This document shows, piece after piece, positions 54,451 to 64,000 of a stretch of 64,000 nt of DNA. The stretch is from Mycobacterium sp. HUMS_12744610 (GTDB lineage: Bacteria; Actinomycetota; Actinomycetes; Mycobacteriales; Mycobacteriaceae): contig NZ_JBGEDP010000001.1 in NCBI RefSeq assembly GCF_041206865.1, positions 1,984,001 to 2,048,000 on the forward strand, in the 5' to 3' direction. A program made the translations under genes and the position numbers. Under the pieces are notes generated by a model. That model saw only the letters and a program-made list of their open reading frames with translations, was not told the DNA's origin and ran no database searches. Within the stretch, counting starts at the first letter, position 1. Every line of letters begins with the position of its first letter.

Positions 54451-57400
54451 GTGACGATCCACGAGCACGACCGGGTGTCCGCCGACCGCGACGGGCACGG
54501 CCCGCAGGGCACCCACGCTCTGGTCGACCGTCTGACGGCCGGCGAGCCGTACGCGGTGGCGTTTGGCGGGCAGGGCAGCGCCTGGCTGGAGACGCTCGAG
54601 GAGCTGGTGTCCTCGGCCGGGATCGAGACAGACCTGGCGACGCTGGTCGGCGAGGTGGAGCTGCTGCTCGAGCCGGTGGCCAAAGAGCTGGTCGTGGTGC
54701 GTCCGATCGGCTTCGAGCCGTTGCAGTGGGTGCGCGCGCTGGCAGCCGAGGACCCCGTTCCCGCGGACAAGCACCTGACCTCGGCGGCCGTCTCGGTGCC
54801 CGGGGTACTGCTGACCCAGATCGCGGCCATGCGCGCCCTGGCGCGCCAGGGCATGGACCTGACGGCCACCCCGCCGGCGGCTCTGGCGGGCCATTCCCAG
54901 GGCGTGCTCGCGGTCGAGGCGCTGCGGGCCTTGAAGGACGGGGCCGGCCGCGACGCCGAGCTGCTGGCCATGGCGCAGCTGATCGGCGCGGCGGGCACGC
55001 TGGTGGCACGGCGGCGCGGCATCGCCGTCCTCGGCGACCGCCCGCCGATGGTGTCGGTCAGCAACGCCGATCCCGAGCGCATCGGGCACCTGCTCGACGA
55101 GTTCGCACAGGACGTCCGGACCGTGCAGCCTCCGGCCCTGTCCATCCGCAACGGCCGGCGTTCCGTCGTCATCACCGGCACCCCGGAGCAGCTGTCGCGC
55201 TTCGAGCTCTACTGCCGCCAGATCTCGGAGAAGGAGGAGGCCGACCGCAAGAGCAAGGTCCGCGGCGGCGACGTCTTCGCGCCGGTCTTCGACCCGGTGC
55301 AGGTGGAGGTCGGCTTCCACACCCCGCGGCTGGCCGACGGCATCGACATCGTCGGCGCCTGGGCAGAAAAGGCCGGCCTCGATGTGGCGCTGGCCCGTCA
55401 CCTCACCGAGGCCATCCTGGTGAGACCCGTCGACTGGGTCGCGGAGATCACCCGGGTGCACGAGTCCGGAGCCCGCTGGATCCTCGACCTGGGACCCGGA
55501 GACATCTTGACCCGGCTGACCGCGCCGGTGATCCGGGGGCTGGGCATCGGCATCGTGCCCGCGGCCACCCGCGGCGGCCAGCGCAACCTGTTCACCGTCG
55601 GGGCCGTCCCCGAGGTGGCCCGCGCCTGGTCGAGCTACGCCCCGACCGCGGTGCGGCTGCCCGACGGACGCGTCAAGCTCTCCACGAAGTTCACCCGGCT
55701 GACCGGCCGCTCGCCGATCCTGCTGGCGGGCATGACCCCGACCACCGTCGACGCCAAGATCGTCGCCGCCGCCGCCAACGCCGGGCACTGGGCCGAACTC
55801 GCCGGCGGCGGGCAGGTCACCGAGGAGATCTTCGCCGACCGCGTCGAGGAGCTGTCCGAACTGCTCGAGCCCGGCCGCACGTACCAGTTCAACGCGCTGT
55901 TCCTCGATCCGTACCTGTGGAAGCTGCAGGTGGGCGGCAAGCGCCTGGTGCAGAAGGCCCGCCAATCCGGCGCGGCGATCGACGGCCTGGTGATCAGCGC
56001 CGGCATCCCCGAGCTCGAGGAAGCCGTCGAGCTGATCGAAGAGCTCAACGACGTCGGCATCACCCACGTCGTGTTCAAACCCGGCACCGTCGAGCAGATC
56101 CGCTCGGTCATCCGCATCGCGACCGAGGCGCCCACCAAGCCGGTGATCGTTCACATCGAGGGTGGCCGTGCCGGCGGTCACCACTCCTGGGAGGACCTCG
56201 ACGACCTCCTGCTGGCCACCTACTCGGAGCTGCGGTCGCGGCCGAACATCACAGTGTGCGTCGGCGGGGGCATCGGCACCCCCGAGCGCGCGGCCGACTA
56301 CCTGTCCGGGCGCTGGGCGCAGAGCTACGGGTTCCCGTTGATGCCTGTCGACGGCATCCTGGTCGGCACCGCGGCCATGGCGACGCTCGAGGCCACGACG
56401 TCGCCGTCGGTCAAACGGATGCTGGTCGACACCCAGGGCACCGACCAGTGGATCGGTGCCGGCAAAGCACAGGGCGGCATGGCCTCCAGCCGCAGCCAGC
56501 TCGGTGCGGACATCCACGAGATCGACAACAGCGCCTCGCGCTGCGGCCGGCTGCTCGACGAGGTCGCCGGCGACGCCGAGGCGGTCGCCGAGCGTCGCGA
56601 CGAGATCATCGCGGCGATGGCAAAAACCGCCAAGCCGTATTTCGGCGACGTCGCGGACATGACCTACCTGCAGTGGCTGCGGCGTTACGTCGACCTGGCG
56701 ATCGGCGACGGCGACTCGACCGCCGACACCGCCGCACCGGGCAGCCCGTGGCTGGCCGACACCTGGCGCGACCGGTTCGAGCAGATGCTGCAGCGCGCCG
56801 AGGCGCGGCTGCACCCGCAGGATCACGGCCCCATCGAAACCTTGTTCGCCGACCCGGCGCTGCTGGAGAGCCCGGAGGCGGCGATCGAACTGCTGCTCGC
56901 TCGCTACCCCGACGCGGACACCGTGCAGCTGCATCCGGCGGACGTGCCGTTCTTCGTCACGCTGTGCAAGGCGCCGGGCAAGCCGGTCAACTTCGTGCCC
57001 GTCATCGACAAGGACGTGCGGCGCTGGTGGCGCAGCGACTCGCTGTGGCAGGCGCACGACGCCCGCTACGACGCCGACCAGGTGTGCATCATCCCGGGTA
57101 TCGCGGCCGTCGCCGGTATCACCCGGCTGGACGAGCCCGTCGGGGAGTTGCTGGACCGCTTCGAGCAGGCCGCCATAGATGAAGTGCTCGCCGCCGGAAC
57201 CGAGCCGCAGGCCGTCACCTCGCGCCGGCTGGGCCGCCCCGACGTGACCGGTCCGCTGGCCACCGTCCTGGACGCGCCGGACGTGCTGTGGGCCGGGCGC
57301 ACCGTCACCAACCCGGTGCACCGCATCGCCGAGCCGTCCGGTTGGCAGGTGCACGACGGACCCGAAAGCCGCTGCGCCACACACTCGTCCACCGGCGCTC

Positions 57401-60400
57401 GGCTGCAGGTGGAGGCAGGCGACCGGGTGGTGCTCGCCGTCCCGCTGTCCGGCGTCTGGGTCGACATCCCGTTCACGTTGCCGGCCAACACCGTTGACGG
57501 TGGCGCCCCGGTCGTGTCCACCGCCGACGCCAGCGAGGCCATGCGCGCGGTGCTGGCGATCGCCGCCGGTGTGGACGGGCCGGAGTTCCTTCCCGCGGTC
57601 GTCGACGGGACGGCCACGGTGGCGGTCGACTGGGACCCTGAGCGGGTCGCCGATCACACCGGGGTCACGGCGATTTTCGGCGAGCCGCTGGCACCCACCC
57701 TCACCACCGTGCCCGATGCGCTCGTCGGCCCTTGCTGGCCCGCGGTTTTCGCGGCCGTCGGCGCCGCGACGACCGACACCGGCGTTCCGGTCGTCGAGGG
57801 CTTGCTCAGCCTGGTGCACCTGGACCATGCCGCCCGTCTGGTCGGACCGCTGCCCGCTAGCCGGGCCCAATTGGTCATCACCGCAACGGCTTCCCCGGCC
57901 GTCGACACCGACATGGGCCGGGTTGTCGGAGTGTCGGTGTCGATCGCGACGGCCGCCGGCGAGGTGATCGCCACCCTTCACGAACGGTTCGCCATCCTCG
58001 GGCGCACCGGGGCCTCCGAGCTCACCGACCCGGCCCGCGCCGGGGATGCGGTCTCGCAGAACGCCAACGACACCCCCCGTCGGCGCCGCCGCGACGTGAC
58101 GCTGAGCGCGCCGGTGGACATGCGCCCCTTCGCGATGGTCTCCGGCGACCACAACCCCATCCACACCGACCGCGCGGCGGCGCTGCTGGCGGGGCTGGGA
58201 TCGCCGATCGTGCACGGCATGTGGCTCTCGGCCGCCGCGCAGCATGCGGTGACGGCCACCGACGGTCAGGCCCGCCCACCGGCCCGGCTGGTCGGCTGGA
58301 CCGCCCGTTTTCTGGGCATGGTCCGCCCCGGCGACCAGGTCGACTTCCGCGTCGACCGCGTCGGAATCGACCAGGGCGCCGAGGTTTTGGAGGTCGTCGC
58401 CCGCATCGGCTCGGACCTCGTGATGTCGGCGACCGCCCGGCTGGCCGCCCCCAAGACGGTCTACGCGTTCCCCGGCCAGGGCATCCAGCACAAGGGCATG
58501 GGCATGGAGGTCCGGGCCCGCTCCAAGGCGGCCCGCAAGGTGTGGGACAAGGCCGACAAGTTCACCCGCGACGTCCTGGGCTTCTCGGTGCTGAACGTGG
58601 TGCGCGACAACCCGACCAGCATCATTGCCGGCGGCGTGCACTACCACCACCCCGAGGGCGTGCTGTACCTGACGCAGTTCACCCAGGTCGCGATGGCGAC
58701 GGTGGCCGCGGCGCAGGTCGCCGAGATGCGCGAGCAGGGCGCCTTCGTCGAGGGCGCGATCGCCTGCGGCCACTCGGTCGGCGAGTACACGGCCCTGGCC
58801 TGCGTCAGCGGCATCTTCGAACTGGAAGCGTTGTTGGAAGCGGTTTTTCACCGCGGCTCGAAGATGCACGACATCGTCCCGCGCGACGAGCTGGGCCGCT
58901 CCAACTACCGGCTGGCGGCCATCCGGCCCTCCCAGATCGACCTGCCCGACGACGAGGTCCGCGGCTTCGTCGCCGACATCGCGGCAAGCGCCGGTGAGTT
59001 TCTCGAGATCGTCAACTTCAACCTGCGGGGCTCCCAGTATGCGATCGCCGGCACGGTGCGGGGCCTGGAGGCGCTGGAGGCGGAGGTGGAGCGACGCCGC
59101 GAGATCACAGGCGGCAAGCGGTCGTTCATCCTGGTTCCGGGGATCGACGTGCCGTTCCACTCGCGGGTGCTGCGAGTCGGGGTGGCCGACTTCCGGCGCG
59201 CGCTGGAGCGGATCATGCCGCGCGACAAGGATCCCGACATCATCATCGGGCGCTACATCCCCAACCTCGTGCCCCGCCCGTTCACCCTCGATCGCGACTT
59301 CGTCCAGGAGATCCGCGATCTGGTGCCGGCCGAGCCGCTCGACGAGATCCTCGCCGACTACGACACCTGGCGTAACGAGAAGCCGCGCGAGCTGGCCCGC
59401 AAGGTGCTGATCGAGTTGTTGGCGTGGCAATTCGCCAGCCCGGTGCGCTGGATCGAGACGCAGGACCTGTTGTTCACCGAGGAGGCCGCCGGAGGCCTGG
59501 GTGTCGAGCGGTTCGTCGAGATCGGCGTGAAGTCCGCGCCGACCGTCGCCGGCCTGGCCACCAACACCCTCAAGCTGTCCGAGTACGCCCACAGCACAGT
59601 CGAAGTGCTCAACGCCGAACGTGACGCCGCCGTGCTGTTCGCCAACGACACCGACCCCGAGCCGGAGCCCGACGATGCGCCCGAACCGGTGGCCGAGAGC
59701 GCCGTCGCCGTCGCCGTCGACGCGGCCCCGGCCCCCGTTGCGGTGCCGTCGGCATCCTCGGGCGGGGTCCGCCCGGACGACATCGCATTCGATGCCGCCG
59801 ATGCCACGCTGGCGCTGATTGCGCTGTCGGCCAAGATGCGCATCGATCAGATCGAGGAACTGGACTCCATCGAGTCGATCACCGACGGCGCGTCGTCGCG
59901 GCGCAACCAGCTGCTGGTCGACCTGGGGTCGGAGCTGAACCTGGGAGCCATCGACGGCGCTGCCGAGGCCGACCTGGCGGCGCTCCGCGCGCAGGTGACC
60001 AAGCTGGCGCGCACCTACAAGCCTTACGGCCCGGTGCTTTCCGACGCGATCAACGACCAGCTGCGCACCGTTCTGGGGCCGTCGGGCAAGCGGCCCGGCG
60101 CGATCGCCGAGCGGGTCAAGAAGACCTGGGAGCTCGGCGACGGCTGGGCCAAGCACGTGACCGTCGAGGTGGCGCTGGGCACCCGCGAAGGCACCAGCGT
60201 GCGCGGCGGTGCCATGGGCCACCTGCACGAGGGAGCCCTGGCCGACGCCGCCACCGTCGACAGGATCGTCGACGCCGCGGTGGCTTCCGTGGCTGCGCGC
60301 CGAGGCATTTCGGTCGCGCTGCCGTCGGCGGGCGGTGGCGGCGGCGCGACCGTGGACGCTGCCGCGCTGGGCGAGTTCACCGAGCAGATCACCGGCCGCG

Positions 60401-63400
60401 ACGGCGTACTGGCCGCGGCGGCCCGCCTGGTGCTGGGTCAGTTGGGCCACGACGAGCCGGTCAGCGCGCTACCGGCGGCCACGGATGCCGAACTCATCGA
60501 CCTGGTCACCGCCGAACTGGGTGCGGACTGGCCGCGTCTGGTCGCGCCGGTGTTCGACGCCCGCAAGGCCGTCGTCTTCGACGACCGCTGGGCCAGCGCG
60601 CGTGAGGATCTGGTCAGGCTGTGGCTGGCCGACGAGGCCGAGATCGACGCCGACTGGCCGCGTCTCTCGGAGAGGTTCGAGGGTGCCGGACATGTCGTCG
60701 CGACCCAGGCCACCTGGTGGCAGGGTAAGGCGCTGGCCGCCGGGCGTCAGATTCACGCGGCGCTGTACGGCCGCATCGCCGCCGGGGCCGAGAACCCGGA
60801 GCCGGGCCGCTACAGCGGTGAAGTCGCCGTGGTCACCGGCGCCTCGAAGGGATCGATCGCCGCGTCGGTGGCCGCGCGACTGCTCGACGGCGGTGCCACG
60901 GTCATCGCGACGACGTCCAAGCTCGACGAGGAACGGCTGGCGTTCTACCGCGGGCTGTACCGCGACCATGCTCGCTACGGTGCGGCGCTGTGGGTGGTCG
61001 CGGCCAACATGGGGTCCTACGCCGACATCGACGCGCTGGTCGAGTGGGTCGGGACCGAACAGACGGAAAGCCTTGGGCCGCAGTCCATTCATATCAAGGA
61101 CGCGCAGACGCCCACGTTGCTGTTTCCGTTCGCGGCGCCGCGGGTGGCCGGCGACCTGTCCGAGGCCGGTGCGCGCTCGGAGATGGAGATGAAGGTGCTG
61201 CTGTGGGCGGTGCAGCGGCTGATCGGCGGGCTGTCGAAGATCGGCGCCGAGCGCGACATCGCGTCGCGGCTGCACGTGGTGCTGCCCGGCTCACCCAACC
61301 GCGGCATGTTCGGCGGCGACGGCGCCTACGGCGAAGCCAAGTCCGCGCTGGACGCCGTGGTGTCCCGGTGGCACGCGGAGTCGTCGTGGTCGCAGCGGGT
61401 CAGCCTGGCGCATGCGCTGATCGGCTGGACCCGCGGCACCGGGCTGATGGGCCACAACGACGCCATCGTCACCGCGGTTGAGGAGGCCGGCGTCACCACG
61501 TACTCCACCGACGAGATGGCCGCGATGCTGCTGGACCTGTGCGATGTGGAATCCAAGGTGGCGGCGGCGCATTCGCCCATGAAGGTCGACCTGACGGGCG
61601 GACTCGGCGAGGTGGAACTGGACATGGCCGAGCTGGCCGCCAGGACGCGCGAGCAGGCCGCGCCGCCCGAGGAGGCCGAGACCGGGCAGTCCGCGCACAC
61701 CATCGCCGCGCTGCCGTCCCCGCCGCGCGGATTCACTCCGGCGCCGCCCCCGCACTGGGATGACCTCGACGTCGACCCGGCCGACCTGGTGGTCATCGTC
61801 GGCGGTGCCGAACTCGGCCCGTACGGCTCGTCGCGCACCCGCTTCGAGATGGAGGTCGCGGGCGAGCTGTCGGCGGCCGGCGTCCTCGAGCTGGCCTGGA
61901 CGACCGGCCTGATCCGCTGGGAAGACGACCCCAAGCCGGGTTGGTACGACACCGAGACGGGTGAGCTGATCGACGAGGCCGAGCTCGTCGAGCGCTATCA
62001 CGACGCCGTCGTACAGCGTTGCGGCATCCGCGAGTTCGTCGACGACGGCGCGATCGACCCCGACCACGCCTCGCCGCTGCTGGTGTCGGTGTTCCTGGAC
62101 AAGGACTTCTCCTTCGTCGTCTCCTCGGAGGCCGACGCCCGCGCCTTCGCCGAGTTCGACCCCGAGCACACGGTCGTGCGGCCCGTTCCCGACTCCACCG
62201 ACTGGCAGGTGATCCGCAAGGCGGGCACCGAGATTCGGGTGCCGCGAAAGACCAAGCTGTCGCGGACCGTCGGCGCGCAGATCCCGACCGGGTTCGACCC
62301 GACGGTGTGGGGAATCAGCCAGGACATGGCCAGTTCCATCGACCGGGTGGCCCTGTGGAACATCGTCGCGACGGTCGACGCGTTCCTGAGCGCCGGATTC
62401 AGCCCGGCCGAGGTCATGCGTTATGTCCACCCCAGCCTGGTGGCCAGCACCCAGGGCACGGGCATGGGCGGCATGACGTCGATGCAGACGATGTATCACG
62501 GCAACCTGCTGGGCCGCAGCAAGCCCAACGACATCTTGCAGGAAGTTCTGCCGAATGTTGTTGCCGCACACGTGGTTCAGTCCTACATTGGCAGTTACGG
62601 GTCGATGATCCACCCGGTCGCCGCGTGCGCGACGGCCGCGGTGTCGGTCGAGGAGGGCGTCGACAAGATCCGGCTGGGCAAGGCCGAACTGGTGGTGTCC
62701 GGTGGTTTGGACGACCTGACGTTGGAGGCCATCATCGGCTTCGGCGACATGGCGGCCACCGCCGACACCGCGATGATGCGCGGCCGCGGCATCGCCGACT
62801 CGAAGTTCTCCCGCCCCAACGACCGGCGCCGGCTGGGCTTCGTGGAGGCTCAGGGCGGTGGGACCATCCTGCTGGCCCGCGGTGACTTGGCCCTGAAGAT
62901 GGGGTTGCCGGTGCTGGCGGTGGTGGCTTACGCGCAGTCGTTCGGCGACGGGGTGCACACCTCGATCCCGGCGCCGGGGCTGGGCGCACTGGGCGCAGGC
63001 CGCGGCGGCAAGCACTCCCCGCTGGCGCGTGCGCTGGCCAAGCTGGGCGTGGGCGCTGACGACGTCGCGGTGATCTCCAAGCATGACACCTCTACGCTGG
63101 CCAACGATCCCAACGAGACCGAGCTGCACGAGCGGCTGGCGGACTCGCTGGGCCGCTCACCGGGCGCGCCGCTGTTCGTGGTGTCGCAGAAGAACCTGAC
63201 CGGGCACGCCAAGGGCGGCGCTGCGGTGTTCCAGATGATGGGCCTGTGCCAGATGCTGCGCGACGGGGTGATCCCGCCCAACCGCAGCCTGGACTGCGTC
63301 GACGAGGAGCTGGCCGGCTCCGCACACTTCGTGTGGGTGCGCGACACGCTGCGGCTCGGCGAGAAGTTCCCGCTCAAGGCCGGCATGCTGACCAGCCTGG

Positions 63401-63687
63401 GCTTCGGGCACGTATCCGGCCTGGTGGCGCTGGTGCACCCGCAGGCGTTCATCGCGTCGCTGGATCCCGGGCAGCGCGCCGACTACCAGCGTCGCGCGGA
63501 CGCCCGCCTGCTGGCCGGCCAGCGTCGGCTGGTCTCGGCCATCGCCGGCGGCGAGCCGATGTACCAGCGACCGCCGGACCGCCGCTTCGACCACGACGCA
63601 CCGGAGAAACGCCAGGAGGCGGCGATGCTCCTGGATCCGGCCGCCCGGCTGGGTAGGGACGGGGCATACCAGGTGTCCGCGGGATGA
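54451..63687 (+). CDS. fas: Type I fatty acid synthase
   Basis: A 3078-residue multifunctional synthase making C16-C26 acyl-CoAs in the cytoplasm, close to the 3069 residues of M. tuberculosis Fas. Domain order: acetyltransferase (GHSQG, Ser149), FMN enoyl reductase (about 420-700; LAGMTPTTVDAK, GGRAGGHHSWED), dehydratase hotdog (about 1220-1260; VSGDHNPIHTD), malonyl/palmitoyl transferase (GHSVGEYTA, Ser1442), acyl carrier region (about 1775-1840; TDGASSRRNQ, likely phosphopantetheine Ser1815), ketoreductase (about 2126; VVTGASKGSIA) and ketosynthase (Cys2726 in VAACATAAV; KHDTSTLAND; GHAKGGAA). GTG 54451 has GGGGAG upstream. The frame is intact. acpS follows 28 bases later. Confidence 0.98.
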   Translation: MTIHEHDRVSADRDGHGPQGTHALVDRLTAGEPYAVAFGGQGSAWLETLEELVSSAGIETDLATLVGEVELLLEPVAKELVVVRPIGFEPLQWVRALAAEDPVPADKHLTSAAVSVPGVLLTQIAAMRALARQGMDLTATPPAALAGHSQGVLAVEALRALKDGAGRDAELLAMAQLIGAAGTLVARRRGIAVLGDRPPMVSVSNADPERIGHLLDEFAQDVRTVQPPALSIRNGRRSVVITGTPEQLSRFELYCRQISEKEEADRKSKVRGGDVFAPVFDPVQVEVGFHTPRLADGIDIVGAWAEKAGLDVALARHLTEAILVRPVDWVAEITRVHESGARWILDLGPGDILTRLTAPVIRGLGIGIVPAATRGGQRNLFTVGAVPEVARAWSSYAPTAVRLPDGRVKLSTKFTRLTGRSPILLAGMTPTTVDAKIVAAAANAGHWAELAGGGQVTEEIFADRVEELSELLEPGRTYQFNALFLDPYLWKLQVGGKRLVQKARQSGAAIDGLVISAGIPELEEAVELIEELNDVGITHVVFKPGTVEQIRSVIRIATEAPTKPVIVHIEGGRAGGHHSWEDLDDLLLATYSELRSRPNITVCVGGGIGTPERAADYLSGRWAQSYGFPLMPVDGILVGTAAMATLEATTSPSVKRMLVDTQGTDQWIGAGKAQGGMASSRSQLGADIHEIDNSASRCGRLLDEVAGDAEAVAERRDEIIAAMAKTAKPYFGDVADMTYLQWLRRYVDLAIGDGDSTADTAAPGSPWLADTWRDRFEQMLQRAEARLHPQDHGPIETLFADPALLESPEAAIELLLARYPDADTVQLHPADVPFFVTLCKAPGKPVNFVPVIDKDVRRWWRSDSLWQAHDARYDADQVCIIPGIAAVAGITRLDEPVGELLDRFEQAAIDEVLAAGTEPQAVTSRRLGRPDVTGPLATVLDAPDVLWAGRTVTNPVHRIAEPSGWQVHDGPESRCATHSSTGARLQVEAGDRVVLAVPLSGVWVDIPFTLPANTVDGGAPVVSTADASEAMRAVLAIAAGVDGPEFLPAVVDGTATVAVDWDPERVADHTGVTAIFGEPLAPTLTTVPDALVGPCWPAVFAAVGAATTDTGVPVVEGLLSLVHLDHAARLVGPLPASRAQLVITATASPAVDTDMGRVVGVSVSIATAAGEVIATLHERFAILGRTGASELTDPARAGDAVSQNANDTPRRRRRDVTLSAPVDMRPFAMVSGDHNPIHTDRAAALLAGLGSPIVHGMWLSAAAQHAVTATDGQARPPARLVGWTARFLGMVRPGDQVDFRVDRVGIDQGAEVLEVVARIGSDLVMSATARLAAPKTVYAFPGQGIQHKGMGMEVRARSKAARKVWDKADKFTRDVLGFSVLNVVRDNPTSIIAGGVHYHHPEGVLYLTQFTQVAMATVAAAQVAEMREQGAFVEGAIACGHSVGEYTALACVSGIFELEALLEAVFHRGSKMHDIVPRDELGRSNYRLAAIRPSQIDLPDDEVRGFVADIAASAGEFLEIVNFNLRGSQYAIAGTVRGLEALEAEVERRREITGGKRSFILVPGIDVPFHSRVLRVGVADFRRALERIMPRDKDPDIIIGRYIPNLVPRPFTLDRDFVQEIRDLVPAEPLDEILADYDTWRNEKPRELARKVLIELLAWQFASPVRWIETQDLLFTEEAAGGLGVERFVEIGVKSAPTVAGLATNTLKLSEYAHSTVEVLNAERDAAVLFANDTDPEPEPDDAPEPVAESAVAVAVDAAPAPVAVPSASSGGVRPDDIAFDAADATLALIALSAKMRIDQIEELDSIESITDGASSRRNQLLVDLGSELNLGAIDGAAEADLAALRAQVTKLARTYKPYGPVLSDAINDQLRTVLGPSGKRPGAIAERVKKTWELGDGWAKHVTVEVALGTREGTSVRGGAMGHLHEGALADAATVDRIVDAAVASVAARRGISVALPSAGGGGGATVDAAALGEFTEQITGRDGVLAAAARLVLGQLGHDEPVSALPAATDAELIDLVTAELGADWPRLVAPVFDARKAVVFDDRWASAREDLVRLWLADEAEIDADWPRLSERFEGAGHVVATQATWWQGKALAAGRQIHAALYGRIAAGAENPEPGRYSGEVAVVTGASKGSIAASVAARLLDGGATVIATTSKLDEERLAFYRGLYRDHARYGAALWVVAANMGSYADIDALVEWVGTEQTESLGPQSIHIKDAQTPTLLFPFAAPRVAGDLSEAGARSEMEMKVLLWAVQRLIGGLSKIGAERDIASRLHVVLPGSPNRGMFGGDGAYGEAKSALDAVVSRWHAESSWSQRVSLAHALIGWTRGTGLMGHNDAIVTAVEEAGVTTYSTDEMAAMLLDLCDVESKVAAAHSPMKVDLTGGLGEVELDMAELAARTREQAAPPEEAETGQSAHTIAALPSPPRGFTPAPPPHWDDLDVDPADLVVIVGGAELGPYGSSRTRFEMEVAGELSAAGVLELAWTTGLIRWEDDPKPGWYDTETGELIDEAELVERYHDAVVQRCGIREFVDDGAIDPDHASPLLVSVFLDKDFSFVVSSEADARAFAEFDPEHTVVRPVPDSTDWQVIRKAGTEIRVPRKTKLSRTVGAQIPTGFDPTVWGISQDMASSIDRVALWNIVATVDAFLSAGFSPAEVMRYVHPSLVASTQGTGMGGMTSMQTMYHGNLLGRSKPNDILQEVLPNVVAAHVVQSYIGSYGSMIHPVAACATAAVSVEEGVDKIRLGKAELVVSGGLDDLTLEAIIGFGDMAATADTAMMRGRGIADSKFSRPNDRRRLGFVEAQGGGTILLARGDLALKMGLPVLAVVAYAQSFGDGVHTSIPAPGLGALGAGRGGKHSPLARALAKLGVGADDVAVISKHDTSTLANDPNETELHERLADSLGRSPGAPLFVVSQKNLTGHAKGGAAVFQMMGLCQMLRDGVIPPNRSLDCVDEELAGSAHFVWVRDTLRLGEKFPLKAGMLTSLGFGHVSGLVALVHPQAFIASLDPGQRADYQRRADARLLAGQRRLVSAIAGGEPMYQRPPDRRFDHDAPEKRQEAAMLLDPAARLGRDGAYQVSAG

Positions 63688-63715
63688 CCCGCCCGATCCG
63701 TTAGCCTGGCGATCC

Positions 63716-64000
63716 ATGGGCATCGTCGGAGTGGGGATCGACCTGGTTTCCATTCCTGATTTCGCCGAGCAGGTCGACCAGCCCGGAACGATCTTCTCGG
63801 AGACCTTCACCCCGGGCGAGCGTCGCGACGCCTCGGACAAGAGTTCGTCGGCGGCACGGCACCTGGCGGCCCGCTGGGCGGCCAAGGAGGCGGTGATCAA
63901 GGCCTGGTCGGGGTCGCGGTTCGCCCAGCGGCCGGTGTTGCCGGAGGCCATCCACCGCGACATCGAGGTGGTCACCGACATGTGGGGACGGCCGCGGGTG
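63716..64000 (+). CDS. acpS: Holo-[acyl-carrier-protein] synthase, 5' part (window edge)
   Basis: The first 95 codons of AcpS, which transfers 4'-phosphopantetheine from CoA to the acyl carrier site of Fas. It opens MGIVGVGIDLVSIPDFAEQ, with Asp9 as the metal-binding residue, and has the family signature FTPGERRDA and the RWAAKEAVIKAW helix, whose Glu is the second metal ligand. It is nearly identical to M. tuberculosis Rv2523c by recall (130 residues there), so about 35 residues are missing beyond the window. It follows fas directly, as in M. tuberculosis, and is probably co-transcribed with its main substrate. Confidence 0.96.
   Translation, partial: MGIVGVGIDLVSIPDFAEQVDQPGTIFSETFTPGERRDASDKSSSAARHLAARWAAKEAVIKAWSGSRFAQRPVLPEAIHRDIEVVTDMWGRPRV

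Noticed and set aside
54340..60450. A 2036-codon open frame on the minus strand across fas
   Set aside because: It is the antisense mirror of a high-GC gene; its translation is rich in Arg, Gly, Asp and His runs with no domain, while the plus strand encodes a complete Fas.

Overview
This is a GC-rich (roughly two-thirds G+C by eye) window from a slow-growing mycobacterium. The best anchor is the right end: a Tat-exported DUF1906 protein like M. tuberculosis Rv2525c, then the type I fatty acid synthase gene fas (Rv2524c-like), then acpS (Rv2523c-like), in the M. tuberculosis order. The other ~53 kb is accessory lipid metabolism with no counterpart beside fas in M. tuberculosis as I know it. 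A PE gene, a cut-off PPE gene, a DosR-type DUF1876 gene and Mce-associated proteins also fit Mycobacterium. The M. avium complex or a near relative is my guess, not shown by the sequence.

Block 1 (1-26.3 kb) looks like a degradation pathway for a cyclic, possibly terpenoid or sterol-like, lipid. It holds acyl-CoA dehydrogenases, an SCP-x/Ltp-type thiolase, two CaiB/P450-type genes in one operon, an acyl-CoA synthetase, a hotdog thioesterase, an isochorismatase-fold protein, a Rieske oxygenase, a Baeyer-Villiger-type flavoprotein, an alpha/beta hydrolase, a SnoaL protein, two F420-type LLM enzymes, a carboxyltransferase, a second P450, SDRs, and two Mce-associated membrane proteins. Four intergenic regions share a 19-bp operator-like sequence (best copy TACTGTAATTATTACAGTA), so these operons probably form one regulon. 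The block is partly decayed: an SDR has a frameshift, an alcohol dehydrogenase has an internal deletion, and a third P450 has lost its N-terminus and carries a nonsense codon.

Block 2 (26.3-34.7 kb) is regulatory and mixed. It holds a PAS-SpoIIE phosphatase-kinase-STAS protein (Rv1364c type), a broken DUF326 copper-protein gene, a nitrilase-family amidase, a phosphatidylserine decarboxylase-like gene behind a SigF-like promoter, a DUF421 membrane protein, an amidohydrolase, and an unusual TetR repressor fused to a hotdog thioesterase domain with its own candidate operator. A PE gene and a PPE fragment follow.

Block 3 (34.7-53.1 kb) is a second catabolic cluster. It has an acyl-CoA synthetase and four acyl-CoA dehydrogenases in one overlapping operon, an SDR, a GntR/FadR regulator, a fused double CaiB CoA-transferase, a small ferredoxin, a P450, a Rieske oxygenase, another acyl-CoA synthetase, a SnoaL protein, two MaoC-like proteins, an aldehyde dehydrogenase and a frameshifted lipocalin/CrtC-like gene. 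Three of its promoters share a 15-bp motif (ATNSTAWARATAGCC).

Block 4 (53.2-64 kb) is the conserved fatty acid synthesis locus described above. I found no tRNA, rRNA, CRISPR array, insertion sequence or phage gene. Gene starts were set by stop/start overlaps (ATGA, GTGA) and visible ribosome binding sites.
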